64,000 nt of DNA from Cryptomeria japonica. Its lineage: Eukaryota > Streptophyta > Pinopsida > Cupressales > Cupressaceae. Below, piece after piece: positions 11,019-23,716 of the stretch; the stretch's first letter is position 1; the number at the start of each line of letters is the position of its first letter. Made by a program: the position numbers and the translations under genes. The DNA is taken from assembly GCF_030272615.1 (NCBI RefSeq), contig NC_081413.1:330791302-330855301 (forward strand), written 5' to 3'. The notes beneath the pieces are model-generated. The model was given only the letters and a program-made list of their open reading frames with translations, did no database searches and was not told where the DNA came from.

Positions 11019-12075
11019 AGCTCCTGAGAATCCTTTGATGTCTGGATATGAATTAGTTCTGACACCGAGATATGATCAAGCATTAATCATAGAGGATTTC
11101 ATATTTATGCTTGAGTTCCAAGAATATATGCCACCACAAGGCGATCGGAGAGTCCCACTTGCACAGCAAATTGTCTCATGGAGGCACCTAGATATCAAGA
11201 TCCACCTATTTCACCCAATGAGCATCTTGAAAAGGATGGATTTTTTTTCCTCCACTCTACAATGGTGTTCTTGTGGAAGGAACAAGTGAGATTCAAGAGT
11301 TTCAATAGTCGTTTGGAAACACAAATCCAAGAGCTTACCAAAGGAATTACCAAAATCATGATTCATTGACTACATGAACTCCTCCAAATAATTTTTCAAC
11401 TCCCCTGAATTCAAATGCAAGCAATGTTCCAAGTCTTCCAAGGGATTTTTTGGAGTATGGACAACTGACTATCCTATAGAATGAAAGAGGACAATCATTT
11501 GCTTAGAAAGCATAACGAAGACAGCAAGAGAATTCCCCTAGGGAGGAATTCAAAAGGTTAAGCTCTTATGTATTGGAAGAGTTCAAGAAAATAAAGGTTA
11601 GCTTGCCTTTGTTTGAGTTGATGAGAATTATGGATATTCGAGATAATGGAGCTTGAATGATGCTCCTATGACGAGGATTATTCCTCAAAGCACATTGAAT
11701 ATTCAGAGGAATGTGCCTAATAACTCTTAGGCCAATCAGGCACGGAATACAAATATAGTTCAAGATGTGTTGTTGATGTCCTACAATGCATTTGATGCTC
11801 TGCAGCAGTTGCCTAGCTTCATAGGAATGGTGGAGAGTTCACCTAATGCTCCAAAGAATTAGAATACTAAAACAAGTGAACATGTGCCACAGAATAATTA
11901 TGTAACAGAAAGGAAATAAACAATCAAGAGCGTCAATGCACTTATAAATAAAGCTTCAAATAATGTTGTTTAAGCACAAGCTGGAAACAATGAAACTCGA
12001 CAAGAAACAAGAAGTCAAGAGGTCAATAACAAAAGTGACCAAAGAAGAAAGCCTGAAGTCTTTTATCAAGGAAGG
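11019..12075 (+). other. Gypsy-A gag-to-protease linker, degenerate
   Basis: Only short open pieces remain, with frequent stops. It lies in the same element frame as gag and protease on both sides and shows no domain that I recognise. Nothing independent of Gypsy-A is seen here. Confidence 0.5.
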
Positions 12076-12306
12076 TATGAACCTGCTCCTTTCTTGGTAT
12101 CTATTAGAGTCTTTGGAAAACTCCTAAACAACTATCTAATAGATTTTGGTGGTTCAAGCAATATAATGCCTTTGGCAATATGTAGAAGGTTGGGATTGAT
12201 GCCTATTCAGACCAACAAGAAGGCCACCCAGCTAAATAAGACAAAAGTGCCCGTCGTAGGAAAGTTCAATAACATCCACATGCAGCTAGCGACCGATCCA
12301 AGAATC
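12076..12306 (+). pseudogene. pol: Gypsy-A aspartic protease
   Basis: Residues read FLVSIRVFGKLLNNYLIDFGGSSNIMPLAICRRLGL, split here as FLVSIRVFGKLLNNYLID and FGGSSNIMPLAICRRLGL. The pattern is that of retropepsins in Tat-like elements, where the active site normally reads (D)(G/T/S)GSS. Here Asp survives but the next residue is Phe, so activity is doubtful. A stop follows at 12307. Confidence 0.75.
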
Positions 12307-13020
12307 TAGAGTTGCTTTGATATTTCAATTGTTGACATTACAGATGGGTACGGAGTGCTTCTTATTAGAGATTGGTCAAGAAAATTAAAGGGATATATAT
12401 CTACATACTGCTCTCACATGTGGTTGCCTTGGAAAGGAGTTTCAAACCAAATAAGGATTGAAAGCATGTCAAGGCTCCGGTTGATGATCACTAAGATGAT
12501 GAAGGAAATGAAATCTTATTTCTGGAAACAGATTTGGGTTCATACAGGCCCAAGGTAGAAGAAATCTTGATGTTGCATGGTTCAACTAAAGGAGAACAAA
12601 TGAAAGATACATCTAACTCCATTGAAGTGCTCGTTGAAGATGATCAAGATGCACAACCAAGTGAAAGTGAAGATATGCTTGAGAGATTCAAGGACTTTTT
12701 CTTTAAAAGTGTGAAGCAAGAATTTGCAATGGGTAAAGGCATCTGTGTTCATGACTTATTGATACCCAACTGGTGTAGAATCCACAATGCCTTTCATTCA
12801 TAATTCTTATGTGGAATGCGTAAAATTGCCCTAGAACAAGTATCCAAAATGGTTCCACAAGCTCCAACAATGAAGAATATTGTAGAAATCAAGAATGTTG
12901 GAAATCCTTCCAAGGAGACAACACCAAAAGTTGAACATGAAAGAAGTCAAGTTTTCCAAGAAGGAAGAAAGAAAGAAGTTTCTCATTCATTGGAATCCCA
13001 AACAACTGACTGACTAGAGG
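12307..13020 (+). other. Gypsy-A linker between protease and the RNase H-like segment
   Basis: Charged, low-similarity frames (for example 12534-12803 and 12816-13013), broken by stops and frame changes. The Glu/Lys-rich composition matches the unstructured linkers of Tat-like polyproteins. No domain is identified. Confidence 0.45.
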
Positions 13021-13320
13021 AGCTTGGCCGCACGCAAACAGCAGTTTCCTTGCACAAACAATGTCATCAAATATGAACTATTAGTCCATGGACTACTATT
13101 GGCTATCTACAAAGGTACAAAGATCCTGCATTTTTTTGGGGATCTCAAAATTGTTATTAGGCAGGTAAGGAAGTTGTATGTTTACCATGATAGAAGATTA
13201 ACTCACTACCCCAACAGAGTTTGGGACCTCATTGAAAGTTTTGATGCATTCAACATTAGAATAGTATATTGATCAAGAAACTAGACAACAAATGCATTAG
13301 CACAGACGGCCAGTTCATTG
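13021..13320 (+). pseudogene. Gypsy-A archaeal-type RNase H-like segment (aRNH), upstream of RT
   Basis: The frame reads CTNNVIKYELLVHGLLLAIY, then KILHFFGDLKIVIRQVRKLY, then YPNRVWDLIESFDAFNIRIVY, then TTNALAQTASSLE. Each block aligns with the RVT_3/aRNH domain of Tat-B (TNNIAEYEALIAGIKAAL, FGDSQLIIRQVTGLY, HADAMACVASL). Two catalytic residues are lost: the Glu of AEYEAL is Lys, and the Asp of HADAMA is Asn. Its place, before RT rather than after RNase H, differs from Tat-B. Confidence 0.75.
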
Positions 13321-13448
13321 GAAACTCTCGTCATGGAAGGCTTGAAGAAATTAACTGTGGAGTTGACTTCAATTCCCTTTGTTCCTGACAACATAACTAA
13401 TTTTCAAGTATTTGAGGATGACAAGCACATTCTAAACTTCTCATAAAT

Positions 13449-15133
13449 TTGGATGTTCTTGCCACTCAAATTATTTATGAAGAGGAACTAGAAGAAGCTA
13501 AGCTTGATGTTGAAGGGATCATGAACCTGAAGACGAATACCATTTCCCAAGGAATGATTGAGCTAGAAAGAATCTTTGATCTAGACAAATTGAGTAAAAA
13601 TCAAACAACTGATGGAAGCAAGTGTGAAGCTATGGGCCTGGGAACAGATGGGCAAGTTAAGAATGTTTTCATTGGAAAATTTTGTACACCAAAAGAGGAG
13701 GAAGGTTTCTTGAAGAATATAAGAGAATTCACTGATGTAGTTGCATGGGGATACGAGGATCTAAAGACTTACGATACTTCACTCTTTACACACACAATTC
13801 CACTCAAGCTAGGGAGCAAACATTTCTGGAAAAGGTAGAGACCAATTAATCCATTGCTTGAACTACTGATATATCAAGAAGTTAAGAAGTTACACTCAGC
13901 AAGGATTAGCTTTCCAGTCAAGTGTTTGACGTGGACTGCCAATCTAGTTCCGATAAGAAAGAAGAACGGAGAGATAAGGTTATGTGTATATTTCCGGAAC
14001 CTAAATAGAGCTTCAAAGAAAGGCAACCCATTGCCATCACTGGATTAAGTGTTACAAATTGTTTATAATTCACAAATGATGTCATTTGTAGATGGCTACC
14101 CTAGGTATAATCAATTCATGGTGGAAGAAGAAGACAGGTTGAATACCGCTTTTACCTTCAAGTGGGGGACTTTTGCCTATAAAAAAATGTTGTTTGGCCT
14201 CATCAATGCAAGAGCCACCTTCCAGAGGGCGATGGATATTGTTTTCCATGACTTGGTTGGGAAATGCATAAATATATACATGGATCATCTTATTGTGTTT
14301 TCCAAGAAAGGGGAAGATCACATTGATGAATTAAGAAATATTTTTGAAAGATACAGAAGGTATGGAATATCTCTCAATCCCAAGAAATATGTGTTTAGTG
14401 TCACTGAAGGGAAACTCCTAGGACACGTAATTTTAGAGAATAGAATCTCAATTGATCCTAACCATATTGAATCTATCTCAATGATAGGATTTTATGCAAG
14501 TCAGAAGGAGCTGAAATCATTCTTTGGTAATATCAACTTCATAAGGAAGTTTATTACTGGATTTGTTGAGATTGTAAATCCATTGAATGATATGTTAAAG
14601 AAGGGAGCAAAGATAGATTGGACACCTATGTAGAGGAAAGCATTTGAGGAGATAAAACAAGCCATTGTGGGTGCCCTGATCCTTGTCAACCTTGATTATT
14701 CCAAACCCTTCTTCCTATATTCCTTTTCTTTGGCACACACGTGCAATAGTTCTCACTCAGAAAATAGATGAAAAGAATGAGCATACAATTGCATTTGTGA
14801 GCACACCATTGAAGGATGTAGAATTTAGGTATCCAAATGTTGAGAAACAAGCCTATGCTTTGGTCAAGGCTATCAAGAAATTCAGACATTACCTCCTCAG
14901 AAGCAAGGTGCATGATATAGTTCTTGATGTGGTAGTAAAAACCTTGTTGATGCAAAATGAAATAGGGGAATGAAGAGGCAACTGGGTCACCATCATTAAA
15001 GAATATGATATTGAGATACAACCAATAAAGCTAGTTCATGGGAAGGCCTTAGCTCAAACAATTGCCACAAGTGGACCAAAACTAGTGCAACAGACTTATG
15101 TCCTAGATGAAGTATCTCCAGGAGAATGGTATG
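13449..15133 (+). pseudogene. pol: Gypsy-A reverse transcriptase and RNase H, cut by Tat-B
   Basis: RVT_1 blocks are clear: NLVPIRKKNGEIRLCVYFRNL, FVDGYPRYNQFMV, TFKWGTFAYKKMLFGLINARATF, and the active site YMDHLIVFSKK, where the second catalytic Asp is His. SLNPKKYVFSVTEGKLLGHV and the thumb region follow. RNase H is represented by IAFVSTPLKDVEFRYPNVEKQAYALVKAIKKFRHYLLRSK (read in two parts). Stops lie at 13836, 14046 and 14631, with a frameshift near 14680. Tat-B is inserted at 15134, splitting the RNH-integrase linker. Confidence 0.85.
15129..15133 (+). repeat. Target-site duplication of Tat-B, left copy (GTATG)
   Basis: GTATG directly precedes the left LTR and is repeated at 27939-27943 directly after the right LTR. 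A 5-bp duplication is the usual product of gypsy integrases and proves that Tat-B inserted as a unit. Confidence 0.95.
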
Positions 15134-16790
15134 TGTAACGTCATAAATTGTACGCACTTGCTAAAGCAGTACAATTTAACACCTAGTTTAGCACCCGCCT
15201 TGGCGCAATTGCATTTTGCATTTCATTTCCCCTTTAGCACTTAATTAATCAAATTAATTAGGTCTAAAGGTTCTATTTCATCATCTTCCACATCATAAAG
15301 TCGGGCCCTTTCATTAAAGCGTGCCCCTTTCATTTTATTCTTCCAATACACTACTTAATCAAAAACCCTAATTAGGCCCTATTCTGAGCTTGGGGGCTTG
15401 ATTTCGGGGGTCAAAACATCTCGAAATCACCTGTAACTTTGGGATTCTCTCTAAAATCATCATATCTGACGGCCCTGAAAATTTGGTGAAAAGTTGTCGG
15501 GACCGTGGCACCCGGAGTGCACACGGTCCCGGACATTTTTCCCAAAATTTTAGGAGCGCGATCCCATCATAAAATAAAGCTTAACCCCAAGAAATTGGCG
15601 GGATATTCAATCTCTAGGTCGGCCAAAAATTGGAATTGAGACCTAGGGTTTCATACATAAGAGCTCTCTTTCTTCATTTGAAGGGATCCGAATTTTGTTT
15701 TCAGGAACCTCATATGCAGCGAAAGAGCAGATCTTTGAAGACTTCAACAACTTTCAACATCCCTCTATCAAGCATTTATCAAATCCATTCATCCATTTAG
15801 GGCTTGGAAGACATTGAAGAACAATAGGAGATTACCGACTGAAGATTGGCTTGTACTCCTCCCTTGAGGGTTGGGTATGATTTCGTGTTGTTTTCATGTC
15901 TTTGCATAAGCTTCAATATCTCATTTATTCATGCTTTAGATCACTTTGCATCTTGATTTGGAGCATTTACATTATCATTAACAAGCAATTAAGGTTTACT
16001 TTCTAGGTTGCTCTAGTTTGCTTACTTGCATTTTAGATCTTGCACACACACAAGGTCTGCACACACATTACTTTTACAATACAACTTGGCTATTCGTGGA
16101 GGTGGAAATCACCGAAGTGGGGGTTTGACTAAGGCAAAACCCTATATAGCCGCCCAAACACCTTTTTCAGATATAAGTGCAGGTTTCGAGACTCGGACGA
16201 CGCCGCAGGTTGCAGATCCAGAAAAAGCAAGTCGAGACAGCACCCCACATCAAATTGCAGAGCAGAATACCAGGACAGGGGCGTGGGGCACCCTGGTCCT
16301 TCCAGGATAGGGGCGTTGGGTGCCCTGGTCCCTGGGATAGAGGCGCTGGGCACCCTGGTCCTCCTAACAGACAGCATTTCAGACAATTTCCAGAGTGCAA
16401 AACAGCAGTTTCAGGTGCAGTTCCGGGACAGAATCAGGACAGTGGCGCCCGCGCCCCCGTCCCGAACATTTTCAGTCAAACTTTGACTCCGGGTACGCAT
16501 CTGCATTCTTGTTTTATCCTTGTGTTTACAGCTTTCCATTGTTTAATTTCAATTCTGCAATCTTGTTGTTAGCTCATACTTGCATTTTAGGGTTAGGAAT
16601 TGAACTTGCATAATCTTACCCTTCAATTACAACAAAGGAATAGAAACCCTAATAGGTAGCCCGTGGCTCTCTCTTTCACAAAAAGAAGTAGCCAATTGTG
16701 TGATACCTCTAGGCTCTTTCGTATTCCGTAATGTGTGTCAAAAGGTAGGATTAGGGCATGATAACCTAGTCTCGCTTTTTCCCCCACACA
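15134..16790 (+). repeat. Tat-B 5' LTR
   Basis: TGTAACGTCATAAATTG to CCCCCACACA, 1657 bp, co-linear with 26282-27938 throughout. TATATAG at 16143-16149 is a candidate core promoter. A GC-rich array of three palindromic motifs lies at 16272-16364. Short open frames inside it recur in the 3' LTR and look like accidental frames, not genes. Confidence 0.95.
16143..16149 (+). promoter_or_regulatory. TATA box of the Tat-B LTR
   Basis: CTATATAG in the context AAAACCCTATATAGCCGCC is conserved in the 3' LTR at 27291-27297. The position, about 1010 bp into the LTR, would give an R-U5 of roughly 600 bp. Motif evidence only. Confidence 0.45.
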
Positions 16791-16793
16791 TTT

Positions 16794-16808
16794 TGGTGAA
16801 CCCGACAT
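16794..16808 (+). promoter_or_regulatory. Tat-B primer-binding site
   Basis: TGGTGAACCCGACAT starts three bases after the LTR end. The same site, TGGTGAACCCGACG, occurs on the minus strand at 42835-42848 next to the element E LTR, so both elements prime from the same tRNA. The tRNA species was not determined. Confidence 0.85.
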
Positions 16809-16957
16809 GAATCTATCATTATTTCTTCTTGCATTGAATTTGTTAGATCTAGATCTAGATCTAGTGTGTTTTCATTTCATTTTTATTAAAAAGAAAAAAA
16901 AAAAGAGTGTGTTTCTTTGCATTGTGTGTTTAAATTTCATGCAATTTTTATTTCAAA

Positions 16958-19594
16958 ATGTCTGACTTTTATTTGCAAAATGTTCATGCTTATGATGATT
17001 ATTATGAGTATAGCCAAGATGAATTAGATGAAGCTTTAGATGAGTTTTTGAACCCTAAAGATGCCAAACCTTCATTTTACCAAAAACTCATAAACCTTGT
17101 TACTATGCCATTTCGTTGTGATGAGAAAGATAAGTTGAATGAATCCTCTCAAGGGTACATTCCTATCAACTCTTCCACTAAATCTAGTAACGTGGTTGTT
17201 TTCAACAATCCCCTCTATGAGGAGATGTCTCCTTTTGAATCAAAAGATAAACCTTTTAATAGATATGATCATGCTTTGTTGGATGATGCTCTTGATGACT
17301 TTGTGGCTTTATCGAAATCTCTAAACAAAAACAAAACCTCTAAATTGGTTAACATGATAAACTTGAATGAGCATAAAAAGCCTCTCTTTGAAGTCCAAGG
17401 TGCTTATCCTTCTCCCACCTTTCAAGTTCCTAAATCACCTCTCCTTACTGTCCAAGGAGGGTATGATCATGATTCCTTTCGTACTCCGAATAAACCAATC
17501 ATCACTGTGCAAGGAAGAAAACCTATAAGTCCTTATAGTTATGCCAAGCAAATAACTAGAGAGAGTTATCATGCGGTTGCCCATACTTATCATACTAGAA
17601 ATAATAGGCAGCCTAGTCCTCCTCCTGTTATTCCAGTTTCTCTTCCGAATCCTCAACCAATTCTTCCGCAAGCTCCACGTATTTCACAAGTTCTTAGTAA
17701 GGAATATGATCTCATAGAACAACTTAAAGTGACCCCTGCTAAGATATCCCTTTGGGATTTGATTCAAACTTCTTCCGCTCATCATGGGATGTTACAAGAT
17801 GCCTTGAAAGATTTGAATGTTCCTCCACCGAATACATCTAGTAATATAGCATCTTTGGTTAACTCTGTGATGAATCCTAAAGCTCAAATTGTGTTTACCC
17901 AAGATGAGTTGCCTACTAGTGAAATCCAACATCAATATGATCCCTTGATGATTGTGGTTATCATGAAAGACACTGCTATAAGACGAACACTAGTAGATAA
18001 TGGCTCTGGTCTTAATGTGTGTAGCATTAATCTTTTGCATAAGATGAATGTGGATACATCTCTAATTGAGCCGGACTCTCATCCTATTCGAGGCTTTGAT
18101 AATGTGGCTAAAACTTCATTAGGTACTATCACCTTACCCATCACAGTGGGGCCTGTTACTTTGCCTACTCCTATCCATGTTATGTCGGGAAATCTAACAT
18201 ACAACTTGTTATTAGGGAGACCTTGGATTCACAGTATGCAAGTTGTCCCCTCTACATTGCACAGACAAGTTAAGTTTATCTACAACAATAAGACATATAC
18301 CTCGATAGGTGATACTAACTTCCAAGCTTGTTTACAAACATCTACTTCCAAAGGGGGTGCCTCTAAGCCGCCCTCGTCTAGTGGTGACTCTTTAAACAAG
18401 ATACCTATCGGTGAATCCTCACTCTCTGATGATCAAAATTCTTTGGATGAGTCTGGAGCTCCTGAAGAAGACTCTTCTCGACTTGAAACTACACATAAGA
18501 AGGATTTTGATCCTGAGAAGGTTCTCGCAGACGACGATTGGGGATCCCTTGATTTTAATCCTACCTTTGTAGGTGAATATAAGGTTCCTTATAGAGAGCT
18601 TAAAGTTGAAAAGAAGGAAGAAGCTAAAAATCAATCAACACTACCTGAACCTATGAGTAATAACTTTGTGGCCACTTCTCAAACTCCTTCTCCCCGCACC
18701 TCTAATTCTGAAGAGTTTGATTCTTTGTCTTATGAAAAACCACCTTCTCTGTCTGAAATGGCTGATCATTATGGTCGTGGTTTTTGCATTTTTGCTAAGC
18801 ATGGGTATCATGGAAATGGTTGTGGAGCTCATGAACAAGGGATAAAGGTTCCTCTAGAGAATAATCTTCACAACCATGCCTTTGGACTTGGCTATAATCC
18901 CTGTAAGCGCACTAAGGCTTCTAGAAGACCATGTATTAGTGTTAATACTATTTCTACATCTCTATCAATGCAACACCCCGAGTACATTGATGAGGATCCT
19001 TCGTGTGCTTGTGCTTTTGATGTTTTCCCTACCGATGATGCTTTAGCTGAATTTTTAGGAGCATATGATACTCTTCCTCGTTATCATCACAATAGGGGAC
19101 TCCCTTATTGTTTGAACACTGAAGCCTATTTTGGAAAAGAGACGGATAACGATGAGATTGTGAAAGAATTCCCTCAGCTAAAGGATACTCCTCAACAAAG
19201 TAATCTTCTCATAAGTGACACCACTAATGTTAAGATGGATCCTTGCAATGAAGAAAAAGTTATTAAAATTGGAAAATGTTTGGATGAAGAGGAACAAAAA
19301 CAATATGAAGATTTATTGCATGAATTCCCCGAGATCTTTGCTTGGACATACTCTGACATGCCTGGTATAGATCCTAAGATTGTTACTCATAATATTGTCT
19401 TGGTCCCTGATGCTAAGCTCGTGAAACAAAAGATTCGAAAAATGAATCCTAAGGTGGCTCTGCTTGTTAAGGCTGAGATTGAAAAATTATTGGAGGCTGG
19501 ATTTATCTGCCCTATTGATTATTCCCCATGGATTTCAAATATTGTCGCTGTGGCTAAACCAGATAATAAAATAAGAATGTGTACCGATTTCTGA
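16958..19594 (+). pseudogene. pol: Tat-B polyprotein N-terminal part: linker, protease, start of RT
   Basis: An 878-codon open frame. Residues 1-130 are acidic and hold two related blocks, QDELDEALDEFLNP and HALLDDALDDFVAL. Residues 145-190 hold three VQG repeats (EVQGAYPSP, TVQGGYDHD, TVQGRKPIS). The retropepsin lies near residues 325-440, with RRTLVDNGSGLNVCSINLL as the active site and LLLGRPWIHSMQ near its end. After a Ser/Asp-rich linker, RT begins with GFICPIDYSPWISNIVAVAK and KIRMCTDF, then TGA at 19592-19594. Neither a Retrotrans_gag fold nor a zinc knuckle is recognisable. The TGA stands where relatives have Arg (DFRDLNK), a C-to-T change. Confidence 0.88.
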
Positions 19595-20050
19595 GATTTA
19601 AATAAGGCTTCTTTAAAAGATGATTTCCCTCTTCCGAACATTGACATGATAGTTGATTCTATGGCAGGACATGCCTTATTATCCTTCATGGATGGTTTTT
19701 CAGGATACAATCAAATTTTCATTAACCCTCAAGATCAATTCAAAACTGCTTTCACCACTCCTTGGGGTACGTTTTGTTGGATAATGATGCCTTTTGGACT
19801 TAAAAATGCCGGTGCAACTTATCAACGAGCGATGACCCTTATCTTTCACGATTACATGCATAAGACTCTAGAAGACTATGTAGATGATGTTTTAGCCAAA
19901 TCTATTCTTCGCATAGATCATATTAAGATCCTTCGTCAAATATCTGAAAGGATTCGTAAATATCACATGCGCTTGAATCCCCGAAAATGTGTTTTTGGTG
20001 TGGATAGTGGAAAACTATTAGGATTCATAGTTTCGCATCGTGGGATATAG
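19595..20050 (+). pseudogene. pol: Tat-B reverse transcriptase palm and fingers
   Basis: This continues the same frame as the preceding entry: DLNKASLKDDFPLPNIDMIV, LLSFMDGFSGYNQIFINPQD, FKTAFTTPWGTFCWIMMPFG, LKNAGATYQRAM and the catalytic DYVDDVLAKS, all intact. LNPRKCVFGVDSGKLLGFIV follows. TAG at 20048-20050 (between RGI and VDTKK) closes it. Apart from the two flanking stops, no RT signature residue is lost. Confidence 0.92.
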
Positions 20051-22504
20051 GTGGATACTAAGAAAATAGATGCTATTGTCAACATGCCACCTCCTAGAAA
20101 TGTGTCTCAACTCAAAAGCTTACAAGGAAAAATTCAAGCTATTCATAGGTTTGTATCTCAACTTGCGGATCGTACTTTTCCTTTCACTCAACTTCTCAAA
20201 AAGAATATCACTTTTCAATGGAATGAGGATTGTCAGCAAGCATTTGAAGATTTAAAAGTGTATCTGGCTAATCCTCCTATCCTTCGACCGGCTGAACCTT
20301 CTAAACCCTTCCTTCTTTATACGGCTGCGTCCTCTCATGCTCTTGCAGCATTATTGGTGCAACATGATAAAGATGGTAAGGAGTGTCCGGTTTATTATAT
20401 AAGTCGTACCTTACTCGATTATGAGACCCGATATTCTGCGATAGAAAGACAATGCTTGGCCTTGGTGTTTGTGACTCAGAAATTGAGACATTATCTCTTA
20501 AACTCAGAAGTCCACGTCATGGTAAAGTTTGATCCATTGAGGCATCTTTTCTCTAAAACTGATTTATCAGGACGCCTAGCTAACTGGGTTATGATGTTAA
20601 CTGAATTTGACCTTAAATTTGTTTCACAAAGGGCAATTAAAGGGCAAGAGTTGACCGATCACCTAGCTGAGGCCCCTTCACCTTTCTCCTTCCCTAACCC
20701 TGAGTCTTTTCCCGACGATTTCATCCTTTGTACAGAGAAAGATGAAACTTGGGAGTTATACTTTGATGGCTCTAAGTGTCGTACGGGATCGGGGGCAGGT
20801 GTTGTTCTAATTTCTCCTACAAAGAAGTCCATTCCCTTATCTTACCGTCTCAATTTCCTATGTACCAATAACATTGCTGAGTATGAGGCTCTTATAGCAG
20901 GAATAAAGGCAGCCTTAGCTTTGAATATAAAACACATACATATTTTTGGAGATTCTCAACTGATTATAAGACAAGTAACAGGACTGTATCAAGCGAAACA
21001 AGACAAGTTGTCACAATATAAAGACCTTGCTATCTCTTTGTTACAAAAATTTGATTCTTACACCATAGAACCTGTTCCTCGAAAAGATAATCGACATGCG
21101 GACGCAATGGCATGTGTGGCTTCTCTTGTATCTTTAGAGGACTCTGTGGTTGATCTTAAATTTGTTATTCACAACCTTACTTCTCCAGCTATTGTAGATG
21201 ATTCCAGCCTAGTGACATGTTGCGCCTTCATAGACTTAGATGAATGGTACTCGCATATCGTAAGATACTTGACTGATGGTACCTTTCCTGATTCCGCCAA
21301 TAGGAACACCAGGGCTAGAGTTCGCAAGTTGTCTGCTAGGTATATCATTCTTTCTAATGTTCTTTACCGAAGGGGTTATAACGGTCTTCTCCTTCGCTGT
21401 CTTAACAAATCAGAAATCCCTATTGCTCTTGAAGAGGCGCATTCAGGTGCCTGTGGGGGGCATTTTGGAGGTAAATCCTTGGTTCAAAGATTACTTCGTA
21501 TGGGATATTATTGGCAAACTATGCAGCAGGATTCTTTTTCATTTGTTAAGAAATGTCACCAATGCCAACAACACAATAATTTGATTCATGCTCCTGCCCA
21601 AGAACTCCGTTCTCAGGTAGCTTCTTGGCCTTTTTCTGCATGGGGGTTGGATCTCATCGATAAAATATCTCCTCCTTCATCTCAAGGACATGTTTTCATT
21701 ATAACCACAACAGATTACTTTACAAAGTGGGTAGAAGTTGTTCCTCTTCGCTCCACTACAGCTGAAGTGATTTGTCAATTTCTTCTAGAAAACATTATTT
21801 CTCGATTTGGGATACCTTCCACTATAATCTCTGATAATGGGACATCATTTAAGAATAAAGACGTGAAGCAATTCCTCGAGAAATATCATATCAAACATCG
21901 ATTTTCTACACCATACTATCCTCAATCAAATGGTCAAGCCGAATCATCCAATAAAATAATCGAACAAATCCTTCGCAAAACCGTGAATAAGCATGGTAAG
22001 GATTGGAGTACTCAGCTAATCTATGCTCTTTGGGCCTACCGAACGAGTGTACAAATTGCCACGGGAACTACTCCTTATAATCTTGTTTATGGTGCTGATG
22101 CTATTATGCCTTTAGAATTAGAGATTCCATCACTTAGAGTTTCTCTCAAAGGTATAATAGATGATGACTCCTATAGAGAACAAAGACTTCAACAGCTTGA
22201 GATGCTTGATGAACAGCGTATAAATGCTCTTGAGCATATTCAAGCGTATCACAAAACTCTACAATGAAACTATAATGATAAGGTTATTCAACGTTCCTTC
22301 TCAGTGGGTGACTTAGTGCTCTATGAGAATCAGCGCAATGTGAATGCCTTACCTGAAGAAAAGGGAAAATTCAGTCCTAATTGGCTTGGACCGTATATCG
22401 TTATTGAAGATTATGGATCAGGTGCTTACAAAATAGCGGATGTAGATGGTACGCCTCTTAAAGACCCTATAAACTCTATGCACTTGCGTAGATACTATGC
22501 TTAA
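20051..22504 (+). pseudogene. pol: Tat-B RNase H, aRNH and integrase
   Basis: 738 codons, then a TGA at 22265-22267, then 78 more codons in the same element. RNase H: FLLYTAASSHALAALLVQ and YSAIERQCLALVFVTQKL. The second, archaeal-type RNase H: LYFDGSKCRTGSGAGVV, NNIAEYEALIAG, IFGDSQLIIRQV and NRHADAMA, with all four acidic residues present. Integrase: zinc residues in HSGACGGHFGG and KKCHQCQQ; DDE triad in WGLDLIDK, ISDNGTSF and NGQAESSNKII. The C-terminal part GPYIVIEDYGSGAYKIADVDG ends at 22502-22504. All catalytic motifs are preserved; only the TGA (CGA in origin, by inference) breaks it. Confidence 0.92.
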
Positions 22505-23235
<731 letters not shown>

Positions 23236-23636
23236 TCATCTCCTATCCCTAGGGTTGGTGGTTGGAGAGTGACGACTAGATGCTCCCTCCTGATCCGGCC
23301 GTGCAGGTGGACCCATGGGGGTATACCGTGATATAGATCGTGAATGGCTCTGAGAGGAACTCCTACAATCCCTATCCATAAGGATAGCGCGATACGAGGT
23401 AGCCTCGGCCTGAGCTACTGCTAGATCATGATGTGCTCGCTGAAGGTCCTCTGATAGAGCCCGCTCTCTCTCCCTCCATATCTCTACCTGTACTCGAAAT
23501 GGGGAAAACAAATCATCATGTCGACCCGCGTTCCCTTGAGGTCTATAAGCAACCTGTGAGGAACTAGGGATCTGCGCCGTCGTAGAGATATCTGTCACTG
23601 CTTGCTGGATCAAGGAGCGCCACTCCTGCACATTAG

Positions 23637-23716
23637 CTGTAGCAGTAGAACAGATTTTGTGTTAGTACCATTTTATATCATCAAAACATCAATCAATCAA
23701 TTTAAACCTATTATAC
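23637..23716 (-). other. Intron 2 of the antisense PMD gene
   Basis: 80 nt: donor CCAG|GTATAATAGG, a perfect branch-point consensus TACTAAC about 25 nt before the acceptor TTCTACTGCTACAG|CT. It splits a codon in phase 1 and joins DP to ANVQEWRSL in frame. On the plus (genomic RNA) strand these signals are silent, which explains how an intron survives in a retroelement. Confidence 0.85.

Noticed and set aside
16026-16613. Several open frames in the Tat-B 5' LTR, repeated at 27174-27761
   Set aside because: They overlap each other on both strands and arise from the GC-rich palindromes; stops and starts differ between the two LTRs.
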